Assembly (NCBI GenBank): GCA_902800305.1
Contig: CADCDP010000001.1
Coordinates: 180,971-244,970 of the forward strand
Length of the DNA: 64,000 nt
Direction of reading: 5' to 3'
Origin: an uncultured Bacteroidales bacterium
Lineage (GTDB): Bacteria > Bacteroidota > Bacteroidia > Bacteroidales > Bacteroidaceae
Shown here: one piece after another, positions 18,465 through 26,966 of the stretch
Layout of the letters: every line of letters begins with the position of its first letter
Position numbering within the stretch: the stretch's first letter is position 1
Made by a program: the position numbers and the translations under genes
The notes under the pieces: generated by a model
The model's database searches: none
What the model saw: the letters and a program-made list of their open reading frames with translations, nothing else
Told to the model about the DNA's origin: nothing

Positions 18465-18549
18465 GAACGGGACCGCTTTCCTTCAGTGTTAATTAATTTT
18501 AGTTGAAAATCTCACTGCTGGAAGTGGCAACGCACATGGCGTTCCGTTC
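18465..18549. ncRNA. Second candidate structured element
   Basis: GAACGGGAC (18465-18473) and GC (18475-18476) pair with GCGTTCCGTTC (18539-18549), with one bulged C. Inside, TTCC (18478-18481) pairs with GGAA (18520-18523), and CAGTG (18484-18488) with CACTG (18513-18517). The outer stem has a G-T pair on the plus strand. A 3' bulge of about 15 bases could form a small GTG/CAC hairpin. It may belong to the same transcript as the preceding rod. Confidence 0.35.
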
Positions 18550-18678
18550 TTCTGTTTATGTCTTCTTTTATTTTCTGATTCGTCCCGCAAGGCTGGCCAT
18601 TGGCCAACATTCTAACAAGGAAAATCTTTTTCTGTGCTCCTTTCTTTTTTAACGGGTTTGACTTCTTGTTTTTTCTAA

Positions 18679-18714
18679 AAGAGTGTACTCCTCACACTGT
18701 GAGTGTACACTCTT
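18679..18714 (-). terminator. Terminator of the HU gene
   Basis: Ten-base arms AAGAGTGTAC and GTACACTCTT. On the minus strand the hairpin is followed by TTAGAAAAAAC. The plus-strand flank is also T-rich, so it may work in both directions. Confidence 0.75.
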
Positions 18715-18741
18715 GTCGTTTTGTCTGATTAGGCTAACGTC

Positions 18742-19014
18742 TTAGTTGATGGCGTTGTCGAGGTCAGCACCAGCCTTGAACTTAGCAATCTTCTTGGCAG
18801 CGATGGTGATGGTCTCCTTGGTGGCAGGGTTGATGCCTTGACGTTCTGGACGCTCGCTGACGGAGAATGTGCCGAAGCCAACGAGGGCTACTTTGTCACC
18901 TGCTTTGAGGGCACCAGCAATTGCTTCTACTGTAGCGTCGAGTGCCTTCTTGGCATCGGCCTTGCTCAAACCTGACTTTTCAGCGATAGAGCTAACGAGT
19001 TCTGTCTTGTTCAT
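18742..19014 (-). CDS. HU family DNA-binding protein
   Basis: A 90-residue nucleoid protein that binds and bends DNA as a dimer. It starts MNKTELVSSIAEKSGLSKAD and contains the HU/IHF signature region GFGTFSVSERPERQGINPAT (about 46-65), with the DNA-minor-groove Pro in RQGINPATKE. It ends in FKAGADLDNAIN. It has its own promoter and terminator and so is monocistronic. The length and residues suit a normal HU rather than the longer HU-HIG types of the phylum. Confidence 0.95.
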   Translation of the reverse strand: MNKTELVSSIAEKSGLSKADAKKALDATVEAIAGALKAGDKVALVGFGTFSVSERPERQGINPATKETITIAAKKIAKFKAGADLDNAIN

Positions 19015-19071
19015 AATTGTTTTGTTTATTAGTTGATTAGGTTTTAGTGTGTTAGTTCACGTTATTGGTTG

Positions 19072-19079
19072 CAAAGATA
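19072..19079 (-). promoter_or_regulatory. -7 promoter box of the HU gene
   Basis: TATCTTTG on the minus strand, 57 bases before the ATG. A TTTG lies upstream with a 15-base gap, shorter than the usual spacing. Confidence 0.65.
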
Positions 19080-19184
19080 TGAGATAAATTTTCTCAAACA
19101 AACAATTTTTGCAAAAAATAGTTGAAAAACGTCAAAAAAAGTCGCTTTTCCCTCGTTTTTGCCTTTTAATAGGAAGAAAAAGCG

Positions 19185-19192
19185 TATTTTTG
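19185..19192 (+). promoter_or_regulatory. -7 promoter box of the rhomboid gene
   Basis: TATTTTTG followed by CAG, 32 bases before the ATG. A TTTG at 19158-19161 lies 23 bases upstream, slightly longer than usual. Confidence 0.65.
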
Positions 19193-19224
19193 CAGCCGAT
19201 TTTAAGAATAAAGACTGAGATAGT

Positions 19225-20148
19225 ATGAGAATGACTCCTGCCGTAAAGGTAATACTGATTATAAATGTTGTGTTCTATGCGTTGACCTACTGGATTACGC
19301 CCATGGTTTCGTTGGGGGGGCATACAGATTGGTTTCTGAATTTTAATGCACTGCATCCTGTAGGTTATAGCGGTTTTGCCATCTACCAGTACATCACTTA
19401 TATGTTCATGCATGGTGGGTGGTGGCACTTGTTCTTCAACATGTGGTCTTTGATGATTTTCGGTAATGCAGTGGAACAGCAAGTGGGCACGAAGCGTTTC
19501 GTGTGGTATTACTTGCTTTGTGGTGTGGGAGCAGCGCTTGTCAACCAGCTCTGCACGGTGATGGGACTCATTGTGCCATCCCAGTTGGTGGGTGCGTCGG
19601 GTGCTATCTATGGTGTGATGGCTGCTGCGGCATATTATTTCCCGAATGCCAAATTGTTCATTATCCCGATACCGTTCCCTATTAAACTGAAATATTTGGT
19701 AGGCTTCTATACGCTGGTGGAAATGTATATGGGTATCACGTCGATTGACGGTGTGGCTCATTTCGCACACTTGGGCGGCATTCTGGTGGGTGTGATTGTT
19801 CTGCTTTGGTGGAAGATGCAAGAAAGGAATCGTTCTACCAAAAGTATGGATGATTATTGGACAACTTCCGCGAGCTACAAGTCCTCTACGTCCCACTATG
19901 ACAAGGACGAGAGTTTGTGGGAGAAGCTGAAAAAGTTCTTCGTGGGAAAGCGTCAGCCCAAGATGCGTGTGACGAACGTGAGGGAGTCGGGATACGAAGA
20001 CCATGCCTACAATGAAAGGAAGCGTAGGGAGAGTGAGGAGATTGACCGCATTTTGGATAAGATTCGCAAGAATGGCTATCAGAATCTGACGGATGCGGAG
20101 AAAGCCACGTTGTTCAATGCCAGCAAGCGAATGAAGGGAGAAGAATGA
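19225..20148 (+). CDS. Rhomboid family intramembrane serine protease
   Basis: A 307-residue membrane protease that cleaves substrates within the bilayer. Six helices span about residues 8-205. The catalytic dyad is Ser125 in GASGAIYG and His182 in AHFAHLGG; the conserved HGGWWHLFFNMWSL stretch (63-76) supplies the supporting His and Asn. The C-terminal 100 residues are charged and cytoplasmic, ending in RESEEIDRILDKIRKNGYQN and LTDAEKATLF, a tail seen in many Bacteroidetes rhomboids. The stop overlaps the next start by four bases (ATGA), so the two are cotranslated. Confidence 0.93.
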   Translation: MRMTPAVKVILIINVVFYALTYWITPMVSLGGHTDWFLNFNALHPVGYSGFAIYQYITYMFMHGGWWHLFFNMWSLMIFGNAVEQQVGTKRFVWYYLLCGVGAALVNQLCTVMGLIVPSQLVGASGAIYGVMAAAAYYFPNAKLFIIPIPFPIKLKYLVGFYTLVEMYMGITSIDGVAHFAHLGGILVGVIVLLWWKMQERNRSTKSMDDYWTTSASYKSSTSHYDKDESLWEKLKKFFVGKRQPKMRVTNVRESGYEDHAYNERKRRESEEIDRILDKIRKNGYQNLTDAEKATLFNASKRMKGEE

Positions 20149-21218
20149 AACTGTTGAAAAAGATACCGATGTATATCTTCATTGCCATCAATCTGTTGAT
20201 GATTGTGGCAATGAATTTTTGTGCCTATACATCCTATCTGCATCCTCAGTCGCACCCCCATTTGGCCTACTTCGGGTTGATGTTCCCCGTCTTTCTGGTA
20301 GCGACAGCTTGCTTTGTACCTTTTTGGCTTATCTTTAAGTGGAAACTGACGGCACTGCCATTAGTGGGTATGTTGCTGTGTGCTGGGAGTGTACGAACAT
20401 ACGTGCCAGTGAACATCCCCGTCACCCCTCCTGAAGGTTGTTTGAAGTTTTTGTCTTACAATGTGATGAGCTTTGGAGATGACAGAAAGTCGCCGTGGGA
20501 GGAGAACCCGATTCTTCATTATATGCTGGAGAGTGGGGCGGACATCATCTGTATGCAGGAAGGAAGAAAGGATTTCATCGACAAGGCACTTGACACGATT
20601 GCCCGGATTTATCCTTATTATTCGCTCGAACTGACTCCAAATAACTATATCGCCTGTTTTTCCAAGTTTCCGATAGATTCGGTGATGAAGTTTGACTACC
20701 CATCAAAGTCAAATGCATCATACGTTTATGAAATGCTGGTGGACGAAGACACGGTGTTGGTCATTAACAACCATTTCGAGTCCTATCGCTTGAGTAAGGA
20801 GGACAAGGCTGACTACAAGTCTATCTTTGAAAATTATAAACACCCCGACCAGAATGACTCGGACTTGAAATACTTGACGTTGACGGATAAACTGGCTCAT
20901 TGCGACTCCCTCCGAGGAATTCAGACTGATTCGGTGGCTGCATTTGTGGAGAGGAACCGAGGACGTTACATCATTGCCTGTGGCGATTTCAATTCGTCGC
21001 CCATCTCTTACACGCATCGACGCATGACGGAAGAATTGAACGATGCCTATACGCGGACAGGCAATGGGCCAGGATTGAGCTACAACCGAAGTGGCATGTA
21101 CTTCCGTTTGGACAACATTTTGGTGAGTCCGAACATCACGGCATACGGTGCAAAGGTGGATAGGTCGATTAAGACAAGTGACCACTATCCTATCTATTGT
21201 TTTGTCAAATTGGAGTAA
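20145..21218 (+). CDS. Endonuclease/exonuclease/phosphatase-fold membrane protein
   Basis: A 357-residue protein with three N-terminal membrane helices (about 7-90). A soluble EEP-type domain (about 100-357) follows, with LSYNVMSFGD, IICMQEG, VINNHFES, IACGDFNSSP and a final SDHYPIYCFVKLE. These are the family's metal and active-site positions (Asn, Glu, His, Asp/Asn, and Asp-His near the end). The family covers nucleases, phosphatases and sphingomyelinase-like enzymes; the substrate cannot be told from sequence. Overlap with the rhomboid gene indicates one operon. Confidence 0.9.
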   Translation: MKLLKKIPMYIFIAINLLMIVAMNFCAYTSYLHPQSHPHLAYFGLMFPVFLVATACFVPFWLIFKWKLTALPLVGMLLCAGSVRTYVPVNIPVTPPEGCLKFLSYNVMSFGDDRKSPWEENPILHYMLESGADIICMQEGRKDFIDKALDTIARIYPYYSLELTPNNYIACFSKFPIDSVMKFDYPSKSNASYVYEMLVDEDTVLVINNHFESYRLSKEDKADYKSIFENYKHPDQNDSDLKYLTLTDKLAHCDSLRGIQTDSVAAFVERNRGRYIIACGDFNSSPISYTHRRMTEELNDAYTRTGNGPGLSYNRSGMYFRLDNILVSPNITAYGAKVDRSIKTSDHYPIYCFVKLE

Positions 21219-21288
21219 AAACTGACCAACAGAGGCGTCTAAACGAATATTTTTGTGTTCTTTTTATTCCGTTTTGCAAAAAAATGTA

Positions 21289-21296
21289 TAACTTTG
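21289..21296 (+). promoter_or_regulatory. Candidate -7 promoter box of secDF
   Basis: TAACTTTG followed by CA, giving a leader of about 160 bases before the secDF ATG. The leader contains AAGTGGGGGTG and TATATATATA tracts but no structure that I recognise. Confidence 0.55.
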
Positions 21297-21465
21297 CATC
21301 TTGAATTGTCGTGTACACTCCCAAGTGGGGGTGAAAAAGCACGGCTCAATGGCTTGGCACGGTCTCCTTATATATATAAATATGTGTTGGAGAGTGTCCA
21401 TTATGTACAGAAAGCTTGATGAATAAGAAAATAATAACAATCAATCAATTAATAATTTCAACAAA

Positions 21466-24400
21466 ATGCAAAACAAAGGATTTGTAAAGTTTTTAGCTGT
21501 GGCGTTGACCCTCATCTGCCTCTTCTACCTTTCCTTCTCTGTCGCTACAAAGTATGTAGAGGACAAAGCTGCAAAGATGGACGAGCAGCAGGCTGAGCTG
21601 TATCTGGACTCGTTGAACACGACTCCTTTCTACTTGGGCAACTACACACTGAAGGACTGTCGCGAGACCGCTATCGGTCTTGGTCTTGACTTGAAGGGCG
21701 GTATGAACGTCATCCTCGAGGTGAGCGTGCCCGAAGTGGTAAAGACATTGGCAGACCACAAGACTGACGAAGCCTTCCTCAAGTCTGTGGACGAAGCAGC
21801 TAAGGAAGCACAAGAAAGTCAGAGCGATTTCATCACACTTTTTGTCAAGGCTTTTAAGAAGAATGCTCCGGGTAAGCCGCTTGCGACTATCTTCGCCACC
21901 CAGCAGCTCAAAGGCAAGGTGAACACGAACAGCAGCGATGCCGATGTGGAGAAAGTACTCCGTCAGAGCGTGGAAGAGGCTGTGGACAACTCGTTCAACG
22001 TGCTTCGTACCCGTATCGACCGCTTTGGTGTGGTTCAGCCGAACATCCAGAAGATTGAAGGCCAGAGCGGACGCATCATGGTGGAACTTCCTGGTATCAA
22101 GGAGCCAGAGCGTGTACGTAAGCTCCTCCAGGGTAGTGCCAACCTCGAGTTCTGGGAGACCTACGATGCCCCACAGGTGGCTCCGTATCTCTCACAGCTC
22201 AATGCAGCTCTCCGTAATGGTGGCGTGGCTGAAACGGCTGACTCTGTAGCCGCTGACACTGTTGCTACAGAGCAGGTGGCTGAAGCTGTAGATTCTGCCA
22301 AGAGTGATGCTGCCAGCGTTCTTGCCAAAGCGAAGAATGTGGAGGACAATGCTGCCGCTGCTAAGGCCTCTAAAGCTACAGAAGAGGCCAAGAAGGATAA
22401 TCCTCTCTTCGCCATGTTGCAGCCAACAGGTGCTCAGCGCGGTTGTATGGTCGGTCTTGCCCAGGCTCTCGACACAGCAGAGATTAACAAGCTCCTCAAT
22501 TCTGAGGTGGCTAAGCAGATTTTCCCTGCAGACCTCTCGCTCAAGTGGGGCGTGAAGTCAATGGATAAGGCCGGTAAGATTTTCGAGCTTTATGCTATCC
22601 GCACCACAGGCCAGAATGGCCGCGCTCCATTGGAGGGTGAAGTGGTGACCGAGGCAAAGGACGAGTTCGACCAGTACGGCAATCCTGTCGTGACCATGAA
22701 GATGAACACCGAAGGTGCCCGCAAGTGGGCTGCCCTCACCGAGGCCAACGTCAACCACTGTGTGGCAGTCGTGCTCGACAACCTCGTGTATAGTGCTCCT
22801 AACGTGATGAACAAGATTGACGGTGGCAACACTCAGATTTCTGGTAGCTTCACCACGACGGAGACCAAGGACTTGGCCAATGTGCTTCAGTCAGGTAAGA
22901 TGCCTGCTCCTGCCAGCATCATCCAGGAGGACATCGTGGGTCCAACTCTCGGTGCTCAGTCCATCAAGGCTGGCTTCATCTCTTGTATCGTCGCTTTCAT
23001 CGTGCTGATGTTCTACATGGTGCTCATGTACGGTGTGCGTGAAGGTATGGTGGCCAACTGCGCTCTGATGCTGAACTTCTTCTTCTCGTTCGGAATCCTC
23101 ACTTCACTCGGTGCGGCGTTGACCATGTCGGGTATTGCCGGTATGGTGCTCACCCTCGGTATGGCGGTCGATGCCAACGTGCTCATCTACGAGCGCACGA
23201 AGGAAGAGAGACGGTCGGGCAAGAACATCAGTGCCGCCGTGGCAGCTGGTTACAGCAACGCCTTCTCGGCTATCTTCGACTCAAACGTGACGACTATCCT
23301 CACGGGTATCATCCTTTACAACTTCGGTACAGGCCCCATCAAGGGTTTCGCTACCACACTGATGATTGGTATCGTTTGTTCGTTCTTCACCGCTGTTTGG
23401 TTGACCCGCATTGCTTACGAGCACTTCCTCAATCGTGGTAAGTGGCAGGACATCAAGTTCACCACTAAGTTCTCTCAGAACATGATGAAGGACACTGCAT
23501 ACAACTTCATGGGTAACTACAAGAAGTCGTTCATTGGTTTCGGTGCTGCCCTCGTTGTCGTGCTCATCAGTTTCGCCATTCGTGGTTTGAGCCAGTCCAT
23601 CGACTTTACGGGCGGTCGCAACTACAAGGTGGAGTTCGTGAAGCAAGTGGAGCCAGAGGCTGTCAAGGCTTCTATCGTGAAGCAGTTTGAGGCTAACAAC
23701 AAGAACGAAGAGGCCATCAACGTGACCGTTATCGCTCTTGGTACTGACGGCAACAACATTCGTGTATCGACCAACTTCAATATCGACGACAACAGTTCTG
23801 AGGCCGATGCTCAGATTGAGTCACTGCTCTATCAGGCATTTGTCGATGGAGGTATGGTGGACGCTTCGGTGAGCGAAGAGGCATTCCTCGACCGCGACAA
23901 CCGTGCAGGTGGTTCCATCGTTTCTTCTCAGAAAGTGGGTCCTGCCATTGCATCCGACATCCTGCGTGGTGCCATCCTTTCGGTACTCTTCGCTATTGTG
24001 GTGATATTCGTGTACATCCTCGTTCGTTTCCGCAACGTGGCATACTCAGTAGGTTCCATCGTGGCGCTGACACTCGATACCCTTTTGGTAATCGGTATGT
24101 TCTCGCTCTGCTACGGATGGATAGGCTTCTCGCTCGAAGTTGATCAAACCTTCATCGGTGCTATCTTGACCGTGATTGGTTACTCCATCAACGACAAGGT
24201 GGTCATCTTCGACCGTATCCGTGAAGTCTTCAGGAACTTCCCGAAGCGTGACCGTCAGCGTGTCTTCAACGATGCCTTGAATAGCACTCTCGCACGTACC
24301 ATCAACACCTCCGTATCTACGTTCATCGTGCTGTTGGTTATCTTCGTGCTCGGTGGCGACAGCATCCGTGCCTTCGCCTTCGCCATGATGCTCGGTGTCA

Positions 24401-24504
24401 TCATCGGTACCAGCTCGTCCCTCTTCATTGCTGCTCCTACTGCTTACCTCGTCATGGGTGCTCGCATTAAGGAGGCCGACGAAGAGCCAGCTCCAACAAA
24501 ATAA
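21466..24504 (+). CDS. secDF: Protein translocase subunits SecD and SecF, fused
   Basis: Membrane accessory of the Sec translocon that uses the proton gradient to help pull exported proteins across. The 1012-residue fusion has the SecD half first: first helix, GLGLDLKGGMNVILEV, the periplasmic P1 domain, then a helix bundle with GMAVDANVLIYERTKEE. The SecF half begins near residue 680 (FTGGRNYKVEFV) and ends with GYSINDKVVIFDRIRE and a cytoplasmic tail. An Ala/Lys/Glu-rich insert (about 262-310) lies inside the SecD periplasmic domain. Such fusions are standard in Bacteroidetes. A perfect terminator follows the stop. Confidence 0.97.
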   Translation: MQNKGFVKFLAVALTLICLFYLSFSVATKYVEDKAAKMDEQQAELYLDSLNTTPFYLGNYTLKDCRETAIGLGLDLKGGMNVILEVSVPEVVKTLADHKTDEAFLKSVDEAAKEAQESQSDFITLFVKAFKKNAPGKPLATIFATQQLKGKVNTNSSDADVEKVLRQSVEEAVDNSFNVLRTRIDRFGVVQPNIQKIEGQSGRIMVELPGIKEPERVRKLLQGSANLEFWETYDAPQVAPYLSQLNAALRNGGVAETADSVAADTVATEQVAEAVDSAKSDAASVLAKAKNVEDNAAAAKASKATEEAKKDNPLFAMLQPTGAQRGCMVGLAQALDTAEINKLLNSEVAKQIFPADLSLKWGVKSMDKAGKIFELYAIRTTGQNGRAPLEGEVVTEAKDEFDQYGNPVVTMKMNTEGARKWAALTEANVNHCVAVVLDNLVYSAPNVMNKIDGGNTQISGSFTTTETKDLANVLQSGKMPAPASIIQEDIVGPTLGAQSIKAGFISCIVAFIVLMFYMVLMYGVREGMVANCALMLNFFFSFGILTSLGAALTMSGIAGMVLTLGMAVDANVLIYERTKEERRSGKNISAAVAAGYSNAFSAIFDSNVTTILTGIILYNFGTGPIKGFATTLMIGIVCSFFTAVWLTRIAYEHFLNRGKWQDIKFTTKFSQNMMKDTAYNFMGNYKKSFIGFGAALVVVLISFAIRGLSQSIDFTGGRNYKVEFVKQVEPEAVKASIVKQFEANNKNEEAINVTVIALGTDGNNIRVSTNFNIDDNSSEADAQIESLLYQAFVDGGMVDASVSEEAFLDRDNRAGGSIVSSQKVGPAIASDILRGAILSVLFAIVVIFVYILVRFRNVAYSVGSIVALTLDTLLVIGMFSLCYGWIGFSLEVDQTFIGAILTVIGYSINDKVVIFDRIREVFRNFPKRDRQRVFNDALNSTLARTINTSVSTFIVLLVIFVLGGDSIRAFAFAMMLGVIIGTSSSLFIAAPTAYLVMGARIKEADEEPAPTK

Positions 24505-24511
24505 AACAAAC

Positions 24512-24550
24512 AGAGGGCAGCAACACGCATGGTTGCTGCCCTCTTTCTTT
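24512..24550 (+). terminator. Terminator of secDF
   Basis: Perfect 13-base arms AGAGGGCAGCAAC and GTTGCTGCCCTCT followed by TTCTTT. Confidence 0.9.
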
Positions 24551-24558
24551 ATAGTATT

Positions 24559-24614
24559 CCTATAGCCCCTATAGTTTCTATAGCTCCTATAGCCTCTATA
24601 GTCCCTATAGTTCT
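24559..24614. repeat. CTATAGNNN nine-base tandem repeats
   Basis: Six successive CTATAG hexamers, each a palindrome, mostly nine bases apart and separated by variable pyrimidine-rich triplets (CCC, TTT, CTC, CCT, TCC). The array lies between the secDF terminator and the ddh start. Confidence 0.9.
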
Positions 24615-24642
24615 ATCACCCTCAAAAACCAACACAAAACTA

Positions 24643-25542
24643 ATGACAAAGACAAAAGTAGCCATCGTCGGTTATGGCAACATCGGCAAGTACGCACTCG
24701 AAGCTATCGAGGCTTCTGAGGACATGGAGTGTGTAGGTGTGGTTCGTCGCAATGGCGATGCCAACAAACCAGCAGAACTTGCCAATTATCCCGTAGTAAA
24801 GAACATTACAGAGTTGAAGGACGTGCAGGTAGCCATCCTCGCCACCCCCACCCGCAAGGTGGAAGAGTATGCCAAGCAGTGTCTCGCCCTCGGCATCAAT
24901 ACCGTCGATTCCTTCGACATCCATACCCAGATAGTTGACCTTCGCCGCTCGCTCGATGCTGTGGCTAAGGCTAACAATGCTGTTTCAGTCATCTCCGCCG
25001 GATGGGATCCAGGTTCCGACTCCATCGTGCGCTCCCTCATGGAGAGCCTTGCCCCCAAGGGTGTCAGCTATACCAATTTCGGCCCTGGCCGTTCCATGGG
25101 TCACTCTGTGGCTGTCCGTGCCATCGAAGGCGTAAAGGACGCACTCTCCATGACCATTCCTGTCGGCACAGGCATCCATCGTCGCATGGTTTACGTGGAG
25201 TTGGAAGAAGGTGCCGATTTCAAGACCGTTGAGGCAGCCATCAAGGCCGACCCCTACTTTGTCAACGACGAGACCCACGTGCAGCAGGTTCCAAGTGTTG
25301 ATGCCCTCAACGATGTGGGTCACGGTGTCAATCTCGTTCGCAAGGGTGTTTCGGGCAAGACCCACAACCAGCTCTTCGAGTTCGACATGAAGATTAACAA
25401 TCCAGCCCTCACCGCTCAGGTGCTGGTCAACGTGGCTCGTGCCTCGCTCAAGCAACAGCCCGGTGCCTACACCATGATTGAGATTCCAGTCATCGACATG
25501 CTTTGTGGCGACAAGGAAGACCTTATCCGCCACCTCGTGTAA
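24643..25542 (+). CDS. ddh: meso-diaminopimelate D-dehydrogenase
   Basis: NADPH-dependent enzyme that interconverts tetrahydrodipicolinate and meso-diaminopimelate in one step, supplying lysine and peptidoglycan cross-links. The 299-residue protein starts MTKTKVAIVGYGNIGKYALE, giving the dinucleotide-binding GYGNIG. Further on are SAGWDPGSDSIVRSL, FGPGRSMGHSVAVRAI and TGIHRRMVYVELE, all typical of the family. The frame is open for 38 more codons upstream through the CTATAG repeats, but that part is low-complexity and follows a terminator, so I use the internal ATG. A terminator follows. The window also encodes DapB. Confidence 0.95.
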   Translation: MTKTKVAIVGYGNIGKYALEAIEASEDMECVGVVRRNGDANKPAELANYPVVKNITELKDVQVAILATPTRKVEEYAKQCLALGINTVDSFDIHTQIVDLRRSLDAVAKANNAVSVISAGWDPGSDSIVRSLMESLAPKGVSYTNFGPGRSMGHSVAVRAIEGVKDALSMTIPVGTGIHRRMVYVELEEGADFKTVEAAIKADPYFVNDETHVQQVPSVDALNDVGHGVNLVRKGVSGKTHNQLFEFDMKINNPALTAQVLVNVARASLKQQPGAYTMIEIPVIDMLCGDKEDLIRHLV

Positions 25543-25588
25543 AACTTCACCATCTACCCTCATTCCTTTCGGATGAGAGTGAGTAAGA

Positions 25589-25626
25589 AAGCCTACGCTG
25601 CATAGACACACAGCGTGGGCTTTTTT
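25589..25626 (+). terminator. Terminator of ddh
   Basis: Arms AAGCCTACGCTG and CAGCGTGGGCTT (one G-T pair) followed by TTTTTT. Confidence 0.9.
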
Positions 25627-25712
25627 GTTGCTTCTGTGTGCCTCTAAGAGGCAAACACGCCTCGAAAAGGCCAAATCTACCGCCACTTGGGTAAACATTT
25701 CGCCAAAAATGG

Positions 25713-25742
25713 TTTGAGAATGAAAAAGATGTACTATCTTTG
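25713..25742 (+). promoter_or_regulatory. Promoter of the small lipoprotein gene
   Basis: TTTG at 25713-25716, an 18-base gap, then TATCTTTG at 25735-25742. This is a good match to the Bacteroidetes -33/-7 pair, 27 bases before the ATG. Confidence 0.8.
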
Positions 25743-25769
25743 TGGCAAATTAAGAAAAGAAATGAAACC

Positions 25770-26363
25770 ATGAGAAAAGCAAGTATTGTCCTAATGGCAT
25801 TGTTGGTGGTCTTCCTGATGTCCTGCGAAGAAAAGAAGAAGCAGGAGAAAAAGGAGGCTCCCGTGAAGATTTTGCCATTAGACTCGATTCCAGGAATCTT
25901 CGAGGCTCACGGCACCATCGGCGATGGTACGAGCATGAATGTGTTGGAGTTTATCAACGACGATGACGACACATTATATATAAATATAAACGGCCAAGCT
26001 GTGATGGGCGGCATACGCGTGGGCGACGAAGTGGAAATGATTTACAATATAACGAAGGAAGAGAACGTGGCTTCAGTGGCGGTGAACCTCACAGCTTTGC
26101 AGCACTTGTGGATGCAGCGTGGAGAGGACGGAAAGGAACAAAGTCTGGAACTTAATTCGGGCGGTCGTGCCTCCACCTACGACATGGCCATCGACTATGA
26201 TTCGTGGCAAGTGCGTGATGGTCTGCTCCTGCTCCACTCGCCCAAGAAACTGGGCGACGAAAGTCCCGCCATTGTCGATACCTTCGAGATTATGCAGCTT
26301 ACCACCGACAGCCTCGTGCTGATGAACGGTAACTTGGTGACGGAGTTCGAGCGATACAATTAG
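25770..26363 (+). CDS. Lipoprotein, lipocalin-like C-terminal region
   Basis: A 197-residue lipoprotein; the lipobox is FLMSC with Cys19, followed by a Lys/Glu-rich linker (EEKKKQEKKEAP). The C-terminal part (about 125-197) has alternating strands, DYDSWQVRDGLLLLH and IMQLTTDSLVLMNGN, that look like the end of a lipocalin-type barrel as annotated in Bacteroides; this is a weak fold guess. The start is set by the promoter 27 bases upstream and the signal peptide. Ligand and role are unknown. Confidence 0.75.
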   Translation: MRKASIVLMALLVVFLMSCEEKKKQEKKEAPVKILPLDSIPGIFEAHGTIGDGTSMNVLEFINDDDDTLYININGQAVMGGIRVGDEVEMIYNITKEENVASVAVNLTALQHLWMQRGEDGKEQSLELNSGGRASTYDMAIDYDSWQVRDGLLLLHSPKKLGDESPAIVDTFEIMQLTTDSLVLMNGNLVTEFERYN

Positions 26364-26389
26364 GCGTGGTAGAATTTGTAAGATAATTC

Positions 26390-26597
26390 TTTCCGTCGTC
26401 GGCAGTTATTCGAATTTTTCTAATAACTGAATCTTCATTAAGTTCTCCTGTCTTGAATACTTCTTTCAAGTGGTAGTTTATTGTTGGCACTTCCACTCCG
26501 AACAGATCTGCCATTCGTTTCTGCGTCAGCCAGAACGTACCATCTTCGTACTGCACCTGTACGCTTATGCTCCCGCTGTCGGTTGTATATAATATAA
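26390..26597 (-). pseudogene. RhuM-family remnant, N-terminal fragment
   Basis: The minus strand encodes IILYTTDSGS, then QYEDGTFWLTQKRMADLFGV, HLKEVFKTGELNEDSVIRK and ITADDGKNYLTN, matching the N-terminus of RhuM-type proteins found with mobile and defence islands. There is no ATG; an in-frame TAA lies directly upstream. The match stops at the conserved DGKNY, and the frame then runs antisense into the end of the lipoprotein gene. More than two thirds of the usual protein is missing. The upstream side abuts the palindromic element that follows. Confidence 0.75.
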
Positions 26598-26932
26598 TTT
26601 AAGTTTCGGCTGTTGCTTTTACGCTTCGCGTGACGAAAGAAAAACAGGTAAAAACAAGAAAAAATAAATAAAAATAAGTCTTTCTTGCTAAATTTACGAA
26701 CACGAATCTAACGAATAACACGAATTCGTCGCAAGCGACGAGGTTACCACCTTGCAAACTGCATGGCAAGAGCCGTGTACGACTCGTATTCGTGTTATCC
26801 GTTAGATTCGTGTTCGTTAAAAAGCGCATGTCGTACTTATTTTAGCCATTTTTATTTTTACCTGTTTTTTTCTGTTTTTACCTGTTTTTTCTTCGTCCGC
26901 CGAAGGCGTATAAACTCCCGAAAGTTGAGTAA
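26597..26932. repeat. Large nested palindromic element (MITE-like)
   Basis: The segment is an imperfect palindrome of about 335 bases. Outer ends are TTTAAGTTTCG and CGAAAGTTGAG. Next, TTTACGCTTCGCG and AGAAAAACAGGTAAAAACA on the left pair with TGTTTTTACCTG and GCCGAAGGCGTA on the right. Inner 29-base arms (26697-26725 and 26788-26816; one mismatch) start CGAACACGAATCTAACGAAT. A TCGTCGC/GCGACGA hairpin and a CTTGC/GCAAG pair lie at the centre. The same end motifs bound the two repeats at 58784-59026 and 59196-59384. No coding sequence is visible. Confidence 0.8.
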
Positions 26933-26966
26933 GATAATGTTACTCTGCATACACTTTTTAGTTCTT

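Noticed and set aside
19132..20004. A 290-codon frame opposite the rhomboid gene
   Set aside because: His-rich, low-quality translation antisense to a well-supported protease gene.
24529..24642. N-terminal extension of ddh through the CTATAG repeats
   Set aside because: It is low-complexity, begins inside the secDF terminator, and the family N-terminus starts at the internal ATG.
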